Assembly: GCF_050433125.1 (NCBI RefSeq)
Contig: NZ_JBNPXV010000004.1
Location: forward strand, 248,001 to 312,000
From: Roseimarinus sediminis
GTDB lineage: Bacteria > Bacteroidota > Bacteroidia > Bacteroidales > Prolixibacteraceae
Direction of reading: 5' to 3'
DNA: 64,000 nt
In this document: positions 45,274 to 54,266 of the stretch, one piece after another
Layout: each line of letters begins with the position of its first letter
How positions within the stretch are numbered: position 1 is the first letter of the stretch
The notes under the pieces: model-generated
Seen by the model: the letters and a program-made list of their open reading frames with translations, nothing else
Told to the model about the DNA's origin: nothing
Database searches by the model: none
Translations under genes and position numbers: made by a program

Positions 45274-46308
45274 TTATACAACGGTAATTAAATGCTTACT
45301 CTGCTCTAGTAATTCCCCCAAACAAGCCACATGTAGTTGATGAGCTCTCAGGAGCTGTTCCACTTCTTCTTTGCTGTTTTTTTCAACAGCGATCAGTAAT
45401 CCGCCACTGGTTTGCGGGTCACACAGAATGAATTTGTCACTGTCATTTTTCAATACAACATGCTCACCATAACTGGCCCAGTTTCGGTGAGTTCCTCCGG
45501 GCACACAATTCATTTCGAGGTAAGCCTTTACCTGCGGAAATACCGGTATTTTACCGAGTTCGATAGTGGCCGAAAGCTTACTGCCTTCACACATTTCGAC
45601 CAAATGGCCCAGCAAACCAAAGCCGGTTACATCGGTCAATGCTTTTACCCCTTCGATTTTAGCCAGTTCACTGCCAACCTTATTGAGTCGGATCATTGAT
45701 TCAGGTGCCAGCGAAGCATCTTCTTTCTTCAATTTTCCCTGTTTCTGAGCGGTAGTGAGTACACCAACACCAAGCGGCTTGGTCAGGTACAATAAATTGC
45801 CTTCGGTGGCCGTGTCGTTTCGCTTGAGCTGATCAATGGCCACACGTCCGGTAACAGCCAGACCGAAAATGGGTTCGGGGCTGTCGATGCTGTGTCCGCC
45901 AGCCAGTGGAATCCCAGCGTCGCGGCAACAGGTTCTGCCGCCCTCAAGCACCTGTTGGGCAATTTCGGGTGCCAGCTTATCGATTGGCCAGCCAAGAATG
46001 GCAATGGCCATCAACGGGGTACCGCCCATGGCATAAATATCACTGATGGCATTGGTAGCAGCAATTTGCCCGAAGGTAAAGGGATCGTCGACGATGGGCA
46101 TGAAGAAATCGGTGGTGCTGATGATGGCTGTTCCGTCATTCAGATCAAAAACTGCAGCATCGTCGCGACTGTCGTTGCCTACCAACAACCTGCTGATGTC
46201 GGATTGTTCAATGTTGGTTTTAAGAATGGTACTCAGTACCGAAGGTGAAATTTTGCAGCCACAACCTGCGCCATGACTGTATTGTGTGAGTTTGATAGAA
46301 TCTTCCAT
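45274..46308 (-). CDS. selD: Selenide, water dikinase (selenophosphate synthetase)
   Basis: This 344-residue enzyme makes selenophosphate from selenide and ATP. The N-terminal active-site loop is SHGAGCGCK with catalytic Cys16 and Lys19; this is the cysteine form, not selenocysteine. Further landmarks are GNDSRDDAAVFDL, STTDFFMPIVDDPFTFG, GGHSIDSPEPIFGLAVTG and DPQTSGGLL. It starts 10 nt after the mnmH stop. In this context the product most likely feeds tRNA 2-selenouridine synthesis. Confidence 0.96.
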   Translation of the reverse strand: MEDSIKLTQYSHGAGCGCKISPSVLSTILKTNIEQSDISRLLVGNDSRDDAAVFDLNDGTAIISTTDFFMPIVDDPFTFGQIAATNAISDIYAMGGTPLMAIAILGWPIDKLAPEIAQQVLEGGRTCCRDAGIPLAGGHSIDSPEPIFGLAVTGRVAIDQLKRNDTATEGNLLYLTKPLGVGVLTTAQKQGKLKKEDASLAPESMIRLNKVGSELAKIEGVKALTDVTGFGLLGHLVEMCEGSKLSATIELGKIPVFPQVKAYLEMNCVPGGTHRNWASYGEHVVLKNDSDKFILCDPQTSGGLLIAVEKNSKEEVEQLLRAHQLHVACLGELLEQSKHLITVV

Positions 46309-46318
46309 GAAATATTAT

Positions 46319-47383
46319 TTAACTGTTTTGACTTTGATCAAGTTCAGAAGCTGTTTCAGCCTTAATCTGTGATTTGGCAAACTGAAGCAGTAAAGCAGCA
46401 TTTCTTGCCGCATTGGTGTCACGAAGCGGGAGTTTCAGTTTGGGCGAATTCCTCATGTTCATCCCTTTCGTGTAACTTTTGTCGTAGTAATGCAGGGTGA
46501 TAAAAGCTACCTGGTCAAACTGATTTTGTTCGAGTAAGTTAAGTGCTTCATTTACATTTTGTCCTCCCAGGCGTTTCGAAATGCGTTGAATGGATGCTGC
46601 CAGTTTTTCCTTATCACAGGCAGCATAATCTTCTACCAGGTGCTTAACCCTTTCTTCCCTGGGAATATCAATAAAGTACAATGTCGAAGTTCTAATTTGA
46701 CGGAACAAAGGCATGGGTAATTTTACTGCACCAATGTTGTGACTTTCATCCTCGATCCATATTGGAGCGTTCAGGTCAAGTTGCCTCCAGACTTCATACA
46801 GCTGGTTTTCAAACTGCTCGACGGTAGGTTGTTCAGCCTGACCAATGCCTCCGAAAGCCGATCCTTTGTGATGGGCAAGTCCTTCGAGATCGATGACCTG
46901 ATGTCCGGCCTTTTTCAATTCGTAGAGGATGGGGGTTTTCCCACTTCCGGTATAGCCACCCAATACCATGAGTTCCGCTTTCTGTTCAAAAGCATTGAGC
47001 ACATGGTTGCGGTAAGCTTTGTAACCTCCTGTAGCTATCTTCACTTCACCGAAACCATTGTCGCTTAGATGCTGTGCAAACGATCGGCTGCGCATGCCTC
47101 CGCGCCAGCAATGAACAACAACTTTGCCGTCGGGTGCAAGGTTTTTGGCGCAATCAATAAAATGCTGAAGTTTGGGAGTCACATACTGATAACCCGCTTT
47201 GATGGCCGCTTCTTTCGATTGCTGCTTGTATACAGTCCCCACATGTGCTCTTTCCTCGTTTGAGAAAAGCGGAACATTATGGGTTCCGGGAATGTGTCCT
47301 TTTTCGTATTCTCCCGGCGATCTGACATCGATCACAGGCCAATTCAGTTCAAAAACATCTGCTATGTTGATTTCTGAAATCAT
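46319..47383 (-). CDS. mnmH: tRNA 2-selenouridine synthase
   Basis: This 354-residue protein has an N-terminal rhodanese domain with the catalytic Cys in VVVHCWRGGMRS and a P-loop domain with VLGGYTGSGKT. It replaces sulfur by selenium at 2-thiouridine-34 of certain tRNAs, using selenophosphate from SelD. The frame opens with a TTG at 47401, but the ATG at 47383 gives the conserved N terminus. TACTTTTG, a good -7 box, lies only 4 nt upstream of that ATG, so the mRNA may be leaderless. Operon mnmH-selD-thioesterase. Confidence 0.94.
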   Translation of the reverse strand: MISEINIADVFELNWPVIDVRSPGEYEKGHIPGTHNVPLFSNEERAHVGTVYKQQSKEAAIKAGYQYVTPKLQHFIDCAKNLAPDGKVVVHCWRGGMRSRSFAQHLSDNGFGEVKIATGGYKAYRNHVLNAFEQKAELMVLGGYTGSGKTPILYELKKAGHQVIDLEGLAHHKGSAFGGIGQAEQPTVEQFENQLYEVWRQLDLNAPIWIEDESHNIGAVKLPMPLFRQIRTSTLYFIDIPREERVKHLVEDYAACDKEKLAASIQRISKRLGGQNVNEALNLLEQNQFDQVAFITLHYYDKSYTKGMNMRNSPKLKLPLRDTNAARNAALLLQFAKSQIKAETASELDQSQNS

Positions 47384-47450
47384 GGGGCAAAAGTAGTCCA
47401 ATTGTTGAAAAAACTGTATCTGTCCTAAAAAGATTAAACACCAGACAAAA

Positions 47451-47969
47451 TCAAAACAAGGTATTGTTTTGAAGACTGTGTTGCTTCAAAATGCGGCCAA
47501 ACAGCTCGACCGTTGCCAATGCATCGCCCGAAGCCCTGTGACGGCCGTTGATTGCGATGCCCAGTTCACTGCATAGTTTACCCAATGAATAGGAGCGGTG
47601 TCCCGGAAGATATTTCCGGCTTAGCTGCACTGTACATAATTTTTGCCGTTTAAACTCGAAGCCCAGCTCATTGAATTCCTTGCGGATAAAATTATAGTCG
47701 AAATTAACATTGTGCGCCACAAAAATGCGGTTCGTAGTAATTTCTACAATTTGCCTGGCCACTTCATAAAACTTTGGGGCATCGGCCACCATCCGGTTGT
47801 CGATGCCGGTAATTTCGGTAATGTAGGGCGGAATGTAACATTCAGGATTAATTAGCGTTACCATCGAGTCGATGATCTTTTCGCCATCAAAAACATAAAT
47901 GGCAATTTCGGTAATTTTTCCTGTTTTATTGCTTCCGCTGGTGGTTTCTATGTCGGTTATGGCGTACAT
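47451..47969 (-). CDS. DnaQ-like 3'-5' exonuclease
   Basis: This 172-residue DEDDh exonuclease has ExoI AITDIETT at residues 3-10, ExoII HNVNFDYNF near 90 and ExoIII HRASGDA near 145. It resembles the epsilon subunit of DNA polymerase III or a PolC-type proofreading domain. The longer Bacteroidota form with a GIY-YIG domain is not present. The start is set at the ATG at 47969; the GTG two codons upstream overlaps a TATTTTTG -7 box (47982-47975). Confidence 0.9.
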   Translation of the reverse strand: MYAITDIETTSGSNKTGKITEIAIYVFDGEKIIDSMVTLINPECYIPPYITEITGIDNRMVADAPKFYEVARQIVEITTNRIFVAHNVNFDYNFIRKEFNELGFEFKRQKLCTVQLSRKYLPGHRSYSLGKLCSELGIAINGRHRASGDALATVELFGRILKQHSLQNNTLF

Positions 47970-47974
47970 CGCCA

Positions 47975-47982
47975 CAAAAATA
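47975..47982 (-). promoter_or_regulatory. -7 promoter box of the DnaQ-like gene
   Basis: TATTTTTG on the minus strand ends 5 nt before the ATG, leaving almost no leader. It decides against the upstream GTG start. Confidence 0.5.
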
Positions 47983-48036
47983 GGAATATTTTGGAAAGCA
48001 AATTTTGATAAATGAAGTGGATTAATCGTAAAGTAT

Positions 48037-48044
48037 TATATTTG
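48037..48044 (+). promoter_or_regulatory. -7 promoter box of the OmpA-family gene
   Basis: TATATTTG lies 26 nt before the ATG at 48071. The only TTG upstream is too far (48005-48007) for a usual -33 element. Confidence 0.5.
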
Positions 48045-48070
48045 TTTCTGTGGCTGCGACTGCTGAACAA

Positions 48071-49537
48071 ATGATTAAGAAAATCTTTAAAATAGTTTTG
48101 TTGCTTTTACTGGTTGGGGGACCGGTTCTTTTTGGTAAAGCACAGGAAAAGGATATTAAATGGGCCATCAAGCCATCCTATTCCCTGTTGCAGTACCATG
48201 GTGAACTCGGAAATCAGTTTTTCAGCATTGAGAATCGCAGCGATGGGGCGTCACTGGCCTTTTCGCGTTATTTGGATGCTTCTTTTGATGTACAGTTGGG
48301 CATCGATTATTATCATCTCAATCTGAAAGGTTTGATCGATGGTGTAAACTATGATGCCTCGGGGCATCTTTTCTCTCCCGGCTTTTTATTCACCTATAAA
48401 TTTTACAACGGAAAGCTCCTGTCCGAGAACAGTCGCTTTAAACCATATGCCGGAGCAGGTTTTTCATTCATGCTTGGAGAAAGCAGCGGAACCAGTCACC
48501 AATTGGGTGGAGCGCCCTTTTCTCATTTTATCGATGAAATTTCGTTGAATGTTGTTGCCGGAATTAAAAGCGATCTAAGCCGCCGAATTGCTGTTTTTGC
48601 AGAAATAGACGGTGTATTCGCAACTACCGAAGAAATTGATGGTGCCGTTTGGGATCGTAAGAACGACCGTTTTGGCGGTGCCCGCATCGGTTTTTACATT
48701 AAACTGGGGGGTGAGGAAGACGACGATAACGACGGTGTGCCAAACAGTGAGGATGAATGTCCCGATACGCCACCGGGTGTGAAGGTCGATGAAAAAGGAT
48801 GCCCGCTCGATACCGACAATGACGGAATTCCCGACTTTCAGGATGATTGTCCCGACGAACCCGGCCTGCCTGAATACAATGGCTGTCCCGATACCGATGG
48901 CGACGGTATCATCGATAAAGAAGACGACTGCCCTGAATTGCCGGGAATTCCTGAATACAATGGATGCCCCGACAGCGATGGCGACGGGGTGATCGATCCC
49001 GATGACCTGTGTCCCGATACTCAGCCGGGCGTGGTGGTGGATGAATACGGTTGTCCAATTGACAGCGACGGCGACGGCCTGACCGACGATGTAGACCAGT
49101 GCCCCGATGAATATGGCCCGATGGAGTACATGGGCTGTCCCGAACCACCTGATGTGGGCTGGCCACCAATGGAGAAAGAAACAACGCCCGAGATTTACTT
49201 CGAAACCGATGAATATGAATTGGGTCCCGAAGCAGAGGAAGAAATGAATGTACTGGTAAAATACCTCTTTGAGAACCCAATGATGAATATTCGTTTGTAT
49301 GGTTTTGCCGACCCGCGGGGAACCAAGGAATACAATGCGGTTTTATCGGCACGCAGGGTGGAGGCCGTTAAGAAATACCTGATGCGCAAAGGAGTTCCCG
49401 AAAACCGGATCATGGTGAAAGCACTGGGTGAAATTCAGGAGGTTAAAACTGCCGAGGGAGAAGAAAATCAGTCGATCGATCAGAAATACCGCAAGGCCCG
49501 TAAGGTGCAGTTTGAAACTTTCTTCTTTATGCGTTAA
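48071..49537 (+). CDS. OmpA-family outer-membrane protein with thrombospondin type 3 repeats
   Basis: This 488-residue protein has a signal peptide MIKKIFKIVLLLLLVGG...GKAQ and an N-terminal beta-barrel-like domain (about 25-215). Calcium-binding TSP3 repeats follow (about 215-355; DTDNDGIPDFQDDCPD, DSDGDGVIDPDDLCPD). A C-terminal OmpA peptidoglycan-binding domain (about 370-488) has IYFETDEYEL and YGFADPRGTKEYNAVLSARR. It anchors the outer membrane to the cell wall. The ATG at 48071 gives a clean signal peptide; the in-frame GTG at 48050 lies too close to the -7 box. Confidence 0.92.
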   Translation: MIKKIFKIVLLLLLVGGPVLFGKAQEKDIKWAIKPSYSLLQYHGELGNQFFSIENRSDGASLAFSRYLDASFDVQLGIDYYHLNLKGLIDGVNYDASGHLFSPGFLFTYKFYNGKLLSENSRFKPYAGAGFSFMLGESSGTSHQLGGAPFSHFIDEISLNVVAGIKSDLSRRIAVFAEIDGVFATTEEIDGAVWDRKNDRFGGARIGFYIKLGGEEDDDNDGVPNSEDECPDTPPGVKVDEKGCPLDTDNDGIPDFQDDCPDEPGLPEYNGCPDTDGDGIIDKEDDCPELPGIPEYNGCPDSDGDGVIDPDDLCPDTQPGVVVDEYGCPIDSDGDGLTDDVDQCPDEYGPMEYMGCPEPPDVGWPPMEKETTPEIYFETDEYELGPEAEEEMNVLVKYLFENPMMNIRLYGFADPRGTKEYNAVLSARRVEAVKKYLMRKGVPENRIMVKALGEIQEVKTAEGEENQSIDQKYRKARKVQFETFFFMR

Positions 49538-49605
49538 GCTGCATGAATTCTTTATTAAGAACAGCATAGCTGACTTCAGGGAAGTAACAAATTGTTGCAT
49601 TTGAT

Positions 49606-49613
49606 TATCTTTG
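49606..49613 (+). promoter_or_regulatory. -7 promoter box of argS
   Basis: TATCTTTG followed by CAGC, 23 nt ahead of the argS ATG. It excludes the upstream TTG at 49592 as start. Confidence 0.55.
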
Positions 49614-49636
49614 CAGCGCATTTTAAAAATTGTATT

Positions 49637-51427
49637 ATGAATATCGATTTGCTGATCAGAGAAGAAGTGGCGAAAGCCTTGTCAACATTATACGGCGAAC
49701 CTTTCGATGCCGATAAAATTCAAACCCAGATGACGCGTAAAGAATTTGAAGGCGACCTTACCGTGGTAGTCTTTCCTTTTACACGTATATCGAAAAAAGG
49801 ACCTGAACAAACAGCAAACGATATCGGAAGCTACCTTACCGAAAATGTTTCCGAAATTAATCGTTTCAATGTGGTAAAAGGCTTTTTAAATCTCGTCATT
49901 TCATCGGCCTACTGGACGACCATCCTCGACGGCGCTGCCAGCAATGAAGATTATGGCTACGAACTCACAGATGAAAATTCGCCGCTTTATATGGTCGAAT
50001 ATTCGTCGCCGAACACCAACAAACCACTGCACCTGGGACATATTCGTAACAATTTGCTTGGCTATTCGATTTCGAGCATACTCAATGCCAATGGGAAAAA
50101 GGTAGTTAAAACCAATATCGTAAACGACCGGGGCATACACATCTGCAAATCGATGTATGCCTGGATGCAGTCGGGAAAAAACGAAACGCCTGATAGTACA
50201 GGCAAAAAAGGCGATCACCTGGTTGGTGATTACTATGTGCAGTTCGATCAGCTTTACAAAAAAGAAGTTGCCGGCCTGGTAGCCGGCGGAATGGATCAAA
50301 AGGAAGCCGAAGCCGAAGCCCCCTCGATGAAGGGAGCACGTGAGATGTTACTTAAATGGGAAGCCAACGATCCTGAAATCCGCTCTCTTTGGGCAAAAAT
50401 GAACCAATGGGTTTATACCGGCTTCGATGTAACTTATAAGAATCTTGGCGTTGACTTTGATAAAATTTACTACGAATCGGATACCTACACCGTGGGCCGC
50501 GATGAAGTTTTAAGGGGCCTAAAAGAAGGCATTTTCGAACGCCATGACGACGGATCGGTTTGGGCCAACCTCGAAGCGGAAGGTCTCGACCAGAAAATCC
50601 TGCTACGCTCCGATGGTACTTCGGTTTACATGACCCAGGACATTGGAACCGCCAAGTTACGATACGAGGACTACAACATCGACAAAATGGTGTATGTAGT
50701 TGGAAATGAACAAAACTACCATTTCCAGGTATTGTCCATTCTCCTCGACAAACTGGGATTTGAGTGGGGTAGTAGCCTGTACCATTTTTCATACGGAATG
50801 GTAGAGTTGCCACAAGGAAAAATGAAATCGCGCGAAGGTACCGTTGTCGATGCCGATGATCTGATGGCAGGCATGATCGACGTTGCCCGTAAAACATCGG
50901 AAGAGCTTGGAAAGCTGGATGAATACGACGAAACTGAAAAACAGGAAATCTACCGTAAAATTGCCATGGGTGCTTTAAAGTATTTCATTTTAAAAGTCGA
51001 TCCAAAAAAGACCATGCTTTTCAACCCTGAAGAGTCAATTGATTTCAATGGAAATACAGGGCCCTTTATACAATATACTTATGCACGTATTCAAAGTGTG
51101 CTGCGAAAAGCAGTCGATGAAGGAATAGAATGGAAAAACAGTCAATACGAAATTGAACCAGAACAAAAAGAATTGGAGCTGATCAAGAAAATAAGCAACT
51201 TCTCAGATGTGGTGAGCGAAGCAGCTTCCAATTTTAGCCCCGCCATCATTGCCAATTATTGTTACGATCTGGTAAAGGAATTCAATCAGTTTTATCACGA
51301 TTACAGCATCATGAAGGAAAGCGATGAAGCTAAACGTTGCTTCAGGCTAAAACTGGCTGAAACCACTGCCAAAGTGATTCGCAACGGTATGGGACTGCTC
51401 GGAATTGAATGTCCTGAAAGAATGTAA
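49637..51427 (+). CDS. argS: Arginyl-tRNA synthetase
   Basis: This 596-residue class I enzyme has an N-terminal Arg_tRNA_synt_N domain and a HIGH-type motif in SPNTNKPLHLGHIRNN (about residue 132). The KMSKS-like loop is GKMKSREGTVVDADDL (about 393), and a C-terminal DALR anticodon-binding domain ends in GLLGIECPERM. FGNTGPFIQYTYARIQSV is the usual segment before the DALR domain (here NGNTGPFIQYTYARIQSV). The ATG at 49637 starts the conserved N terminus. A strong terminator follows. Confidence 0.97.
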   Translation: MNIDLLIREEVAKALSTLYGEPFDADKIQTQMTRKEFEGDLTVVVFPFTRISKKGPEQTANDIGSYLTENVSEINRFNVVKGFLNLVISSAYWTTILDGAASNEDYGYELTDENSPLYMVEYSSPNTNKPLHLGHIRNNLLGYSISSILNANGKKVVKTNIVNDRGIHICKSMYAWMQSGKNETPDSTGKKGDHLVGDYYVQFDQLYKKEVAGLVAGGMDQKEAEAEAPSMKGAREMLLKWEANDPEIRSLWAKMNQWVYTGFDVTYKNLGVDFDKIYYESDTYTVGRDEVLRGLKEGIFERHDDGSVWANLEAEGLDQKILLRSDGTSVYMTQDIGTAKLRYEDYNIDKMVYVVGNEQNYHFQVLSILLDKLGFEWGSSLYHFSYGMVELPQGKMKSREGTVVDADDLMAGMIDVARKTSEELGKLDEYDETEKQEIYRKIAMGALKYFILKVDPKKTMLFNPEESIDFNGNTGPFIQYTYARIQSVLRKAVDEGIEWKNSQYEIEPEQKELELIKKISNFSDVVSEAASNFSPAIIANYCYDLVKEFNQFYHDYSIMKESDEAKRCFRLKLAETTAKVIRNGMGLLGIECPERM

Positions 51428-51430
51428 AAA

Positions 51431-51459
51431 AAAGGAGGCTGGGTAAGGCCTCCTTTTTA
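51431..51459 (+). terminator. Terminator of argS
   Basis: AAAGGAGGC and GCCTCCTTT form a 9-bp stem with an 8-nt loop, followed by TTAC; it starts 4 nt after the stop codon. Confidence 0.85.
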
Positions 51460-51463
51460 CACA

Positions 51464-51760
51464 ATTGCGATACGTGAAAAGGGTTTGTCTTTATGGAAAA
51501 GACTTTTAATGGCGTTTACTTGAGCCGAAGAAGGGAAATAAATGCTCAACATAAACAGACTCACAGGGTCGAGTCAAATGTAGTGTCACTAGTATATTCC
51601 GAAAAAGGTAAAAAGGTTACCCTCTTTTTGAAAAAAAATTCAAATTATTTTCAAATTATTTTTTATAATATTGATATTGTGCTTGTTACAAATGAAGAAA
51701 AATCGCCTTTTTTTTCACCCAGCTTAACATAAAGTATTTTTTCAAGCCAAATTCCAAATC
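51464..51760 (+). other. Intergenic stretch between argS and ffh with a possible small transcript
   Basis: The stretch starts with ATTGCGATACGT, a 12-mer that also occurs in both duplicated giant-gene leaders, and ends at a second terminator (51762-51798). A 79-codon ORF (51493-51732) opens with an ATG, but its composition is AT-biased and no family is recognised, so it is not called as a gene. A small RNA is possible. Confidence 0.3.
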
Positions 51761-51761
51761 A

Positions 51762-51798
51762 CCGATGAGGAAGACCTCTAAACCATCGGTTTTTTTTT
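51762..51798 (+). terminator. Second terminator-like hairpin before ffh
   Basis: ACCGAT pairs with ATCGGT, with an inner GAGG-AAGA-CCTC hairpin, followed by a T8-T9 run. It overlaps the start of the ffh promoter region and implies that some RNA ends here. Confidence 0.7.
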
Positions 51799-51805
51799 AT
51801 TTTTG
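51798..51805 (+). promoter_or_regulatory. -7 promoter box of ffh
   Basis: TATTTTTG followed by CAGCA, 26 nt before the ATG. It sits immediately behind the T-run of the upstream terminator. Confidence 0.5.
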
Positions 51806-51831
51806 CAGCACTGTAATAAAAAGTAAACAGC

Positions 51832-53157
51832 ATGTTTGAAAATCTGAACGACCGACTTGAACGCTCTTTTAAAATACTTAAAGGGCATGGAAAGATCACC
51901 GAAATTAATATTGCCGAATCGTTAAAAGAGGTTCGCAGGGCCTTACTCGATGCCGACGTCAACTTTAAAATTGCTAAAACCTTTACCGATACGGTCAAGG
52001 ATAAAGCCCTTGGTCAGGACGTACTGACTGCCGTTAAGCCCGGCCAGATGATGGTGAAAATCGTTCACGATGAACTGGCTGAACTGATGGGCTCAAAATC
52101 GGTTGACATCAACCTGAAAGGAAATCCTGCCGTGATTTTAATTGCAGGCTTACAGGGTTCAGGTAAGACCACTTTCAGCGGTAAACTTTCAAAATTACTA
52201 AAGGAAAAAAGAGGCAAGAACCCTTTGCTGGTTGCAGGCGACGTTTATCGTCCGGCAGCCATCGATCAGCTAAAAGTACTTGGTGAGCAAATCGGAGTTC
52301 CGGTGTATACCGAAGAAGGCAATCTCGATCCGGTGGGCATTGCCAATGCAGCCATTCAGCATGCGAAAAAGGCAGGTCACGACCTGGTTATTGTCGATAC
52401 GGCCGGTCGTTTGGCTGTCGATGAGCAAATGATGAACGAAATTGCAGCGGTCAAAAAGGCAATCGATCCCGAAGAAATTTTGTTCGTGGTTGATTCAATG
52501 ACCGGTCAGGACGCTGTGAATACTGCCAAAGAATTTAACGACCGACTCAATTTCGACGGAGTTGTATTGACCAAGCTCGATGGTGATACCCGGGGTGGAG
52601 CAGCACTTTCGATTCGCTCGGTGGTAAATAAGCCCATCAAATACATTGGAACCGGCGAGAAACTCGATGCCCTTGATGTTTTTCACCCCGAACGGATGGC
52701 CGACCGCATATTGGGTATGGGGGATGTGGTTTCGCTGGTTGAGAAAGCACAGGAGCAGTTTGATGCGGAAGAAGCCAAACGACTTCAAAAGAAACTGGCC
52801 AAAGATCAGTTCAACTTTAACGACTTCTTGAAACAGATCAATCAGGTGAAAAAAATGGGTAACCTGAAAGATCTGGCCGGAATGATCCCTGGCATGGGCA
52901 AAGCGCTCAAGGACGTCGATATTGACGATGATGCCTTTAAGCACATCGAAGCCATCATTTATTCGATGACACCCGATGAACGCGAAGATCCTTCGCTTAT
53001 GAATGGTACCCGCAGAAAACGCATTGCTGAGGGATCAGGAACCACCGTTCAGGAAGTAAACCGACTTTTGAAGCAATTTACAGAAACCCGCAAAATGATG
53101 AAAATGGTTGCCCAGGGTAAGCGTATTGGAAACCTGAATCAGGGAGCCCGACGATAA
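51832..53157 (+). CDS. ffh: Signal recognition particle protein Ffh (SRP54)
   Basis: This 441-residue GTPase delivers signal-sequence-bearing ribosomes to the membrane. It has an N domain (1-90) and a G domain with GLQGSGKTT (G1, near 106), DTAGR (G3) and TKLDGDTRGG (G4). A methionine-rich M domain from about 295 contains FLKQINQVKKMGNL and GMIPGMG, then GSGTTVQEVNRLLKQF, which binds SRP RNA. Length and order are standard. Confidence 0.97.
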   Translation: MFENLNDRLERSFKILKGHGKITEINIAESLKEVRRALLDADVNFKIAKTFTDTVKDKALGQDVLTAVKPGQMMVKIVHDELAELMGSKSVDINLKGNPAVILIAGLQGSGKTTFSGKLSKLLKEKRGKNPLLVAGDVYRPAAIDQLKVLGEQIGVPVYTEEGNLDPVGIANAAIQHAKKAGHDLVIVDTAGRLAVDEQMMNEIAAVKKAIDPEEILFVVDSMTGQDAVNTAKEFNDRLNFDGVVLTKLDGDTRGGAALSIRSVVNKPIKYIGTGEKLDALDVFHPERMADRILGMGDVVSLVEKAQEQFDAEEAKRLQKKLAKDQFNFNDFLKQINQVKKMGNLKDLAGMIPGMGKALKDVDIDDDAFKHIEAIIYSMTPDEREDPSLMNGTRRKRIAEGSGTTVQEVNRLLKQFTETRKMMKMVAQGKRIGNLNQGARR

Positions 53158-53177
53158 TCATCTTAAAATAAATAACT

Positions 53178-54053
53178 ATGAACCTCATCGACGGTAAAAA
53201 GATCGCTGCAGAAATAAAAGCAGAAATAGCCGAACAAGTAAAAGAATTAATAGCCAGGGGAGGAAAAACCCCCCATCTGGCCGCCATTTTGGTTGGACAT
53301 GATGGTGGTAGCGAAACCTATGTGGCGTTCAAGATAAAAGACTGTGAATCGGTTGGTTTTAAATCGTCACTGGTACGTTATGAAGATGATGTAAGCGAAG
53401 AAGAACTGCTCGCCAAGGTCGACGAACTGAACAATGATCCTGATGTAGATGGCTTTATTGTCCAGCTTCCGTTACCAGCACATATTTCAGAACAAAAGGT
53501 GATTGAAGCCATCGACCCTAAAAAGGATGTGGATGGATTTCATCCCATTAACGTGGGACGCATGGTAATTGGGATGCCTTCATTTGTGTCGGCAACTCCC
53601 GATGGAATTGTTGAATTGCTTAAACGGTATCAGATTGAAACTTCAGGTAAGAATTGTGTGGTGGTTGGACGCAGCAACATTGTAGGTCGGCCAATGAGCG
53701 TGCTCATGTCGCAAAAAGCAATGAATACTACGGTTACAGTTGCCCATAGCCGAACTAAAAATCTAAAAGAGGTATGTGCTTCGGCTGATATCCTGATTGC
53801 TGCCCTCGGATCGCCTGAATTCATTAAAGGCGACATGGTGAAGGAAGGAGCAGTGGTAATTGACGTAGGTACCACCAGAGTACCATCGAACGAAACCAAA
53901 AGCGGTTTCAGACTAAAAGGGGATGTGTTGTTTGAAGAAGTAGCCGAAAAATGCTCTTACATTACTCCGGTTCCGGGAGGAGTGGGACCAATGACCCGGG
54001 TTTCCTTATTGAAAAACACCTTGTTGGCAGCTACTAAGGCCATATACAAATAA
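53178..54053 (+). CDS. folD: Methylenetetrahydrofolate dehydrogenase/cyclohydrolase
   Basis: This 291-residue bifunctional enzyme interconverts methylene-, methenyl- and formyl-tetrahydrofolate. Seen are the catalytic YVAFKIKDCESVG motif (Tyr...Lys), VDGFIVQLPLP, PKKDVDGFHPINVG and the nucleotide-binding VVVGRSNIVGRPM. The end has ITPVPGGVGPMTRVSLL. It starts 20 nt after the ffh stop, likely in the same transcript. Confidence 0.97.
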   Translation: MNLIDGKKIAAEIKAEIAEQVKELIARGGKTPHLAAILVGHDGGSETYVAFKIKDCESVGFKSSLVRYEDDVSEEELLAKVDELNNDPDVDGFIVQLPLPAHISEQKVIEAIDPKKDVDGFHPINVGRMVIGMPSFVSATPDGIVELLKRYQIETSGKNCVVVGRSNIVGRPMSVLMSQKAMNTTVTVAHSRTKNLKEVCASADILIAALGSPEFIKGDMVKEGAVVIDVGTTRVPSNETKSGFRLKGDVLFEEVAEKCSYITPVPGGVGPMTRVSLLKNTLLAATKAIYK

Positions 54054-54105
54054 ACATTGGCTGCTCAACTAAAAAATCATTAAAACATTTATCTTAAAAC
54101 GATAT

Positions 54106-54136
54106 AAGGCTGATACTGTTAAGTGTCGGCCTTTTT
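54106..54136 (+). terminator. Terminator after folD
   Basis: AAGGC-T-GATACT pairs with AGTGTC-G-GCCTT around a GTTA loop, followed by T5. Confidence 0.7.
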
Positions 54137-54229
54137 GACACCTTATCTTTTTGTGAATCAGAAAAAGTGTATTGAACAATATGTGTTTCATAACCTGTTT
54201 ACGCCCCCGTTTTTAACAAAAAAAATTTC

Positions 54230-54237
54230 TATATTTG
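54230..54237 (+). promoter_or_regulatory. -7 promoter box of the DUF3276 gene
   Basis: TATATTTG lies 29 nt ahead of the ATG at 54267 and supports that start over the in-frame upstream ATG at 54123. Confidence 0.5.
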
Positions 54238-54266
54238 AAATCTATGCTAATACTAACTATGAAATT

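Noticed and set aside
51493..51732. 79-codon ORF between argS and ffh
   Set aside because: AT-rich, no recognisable family and no promoter box at a fitting distance; kept only as part of a possible small transcript.
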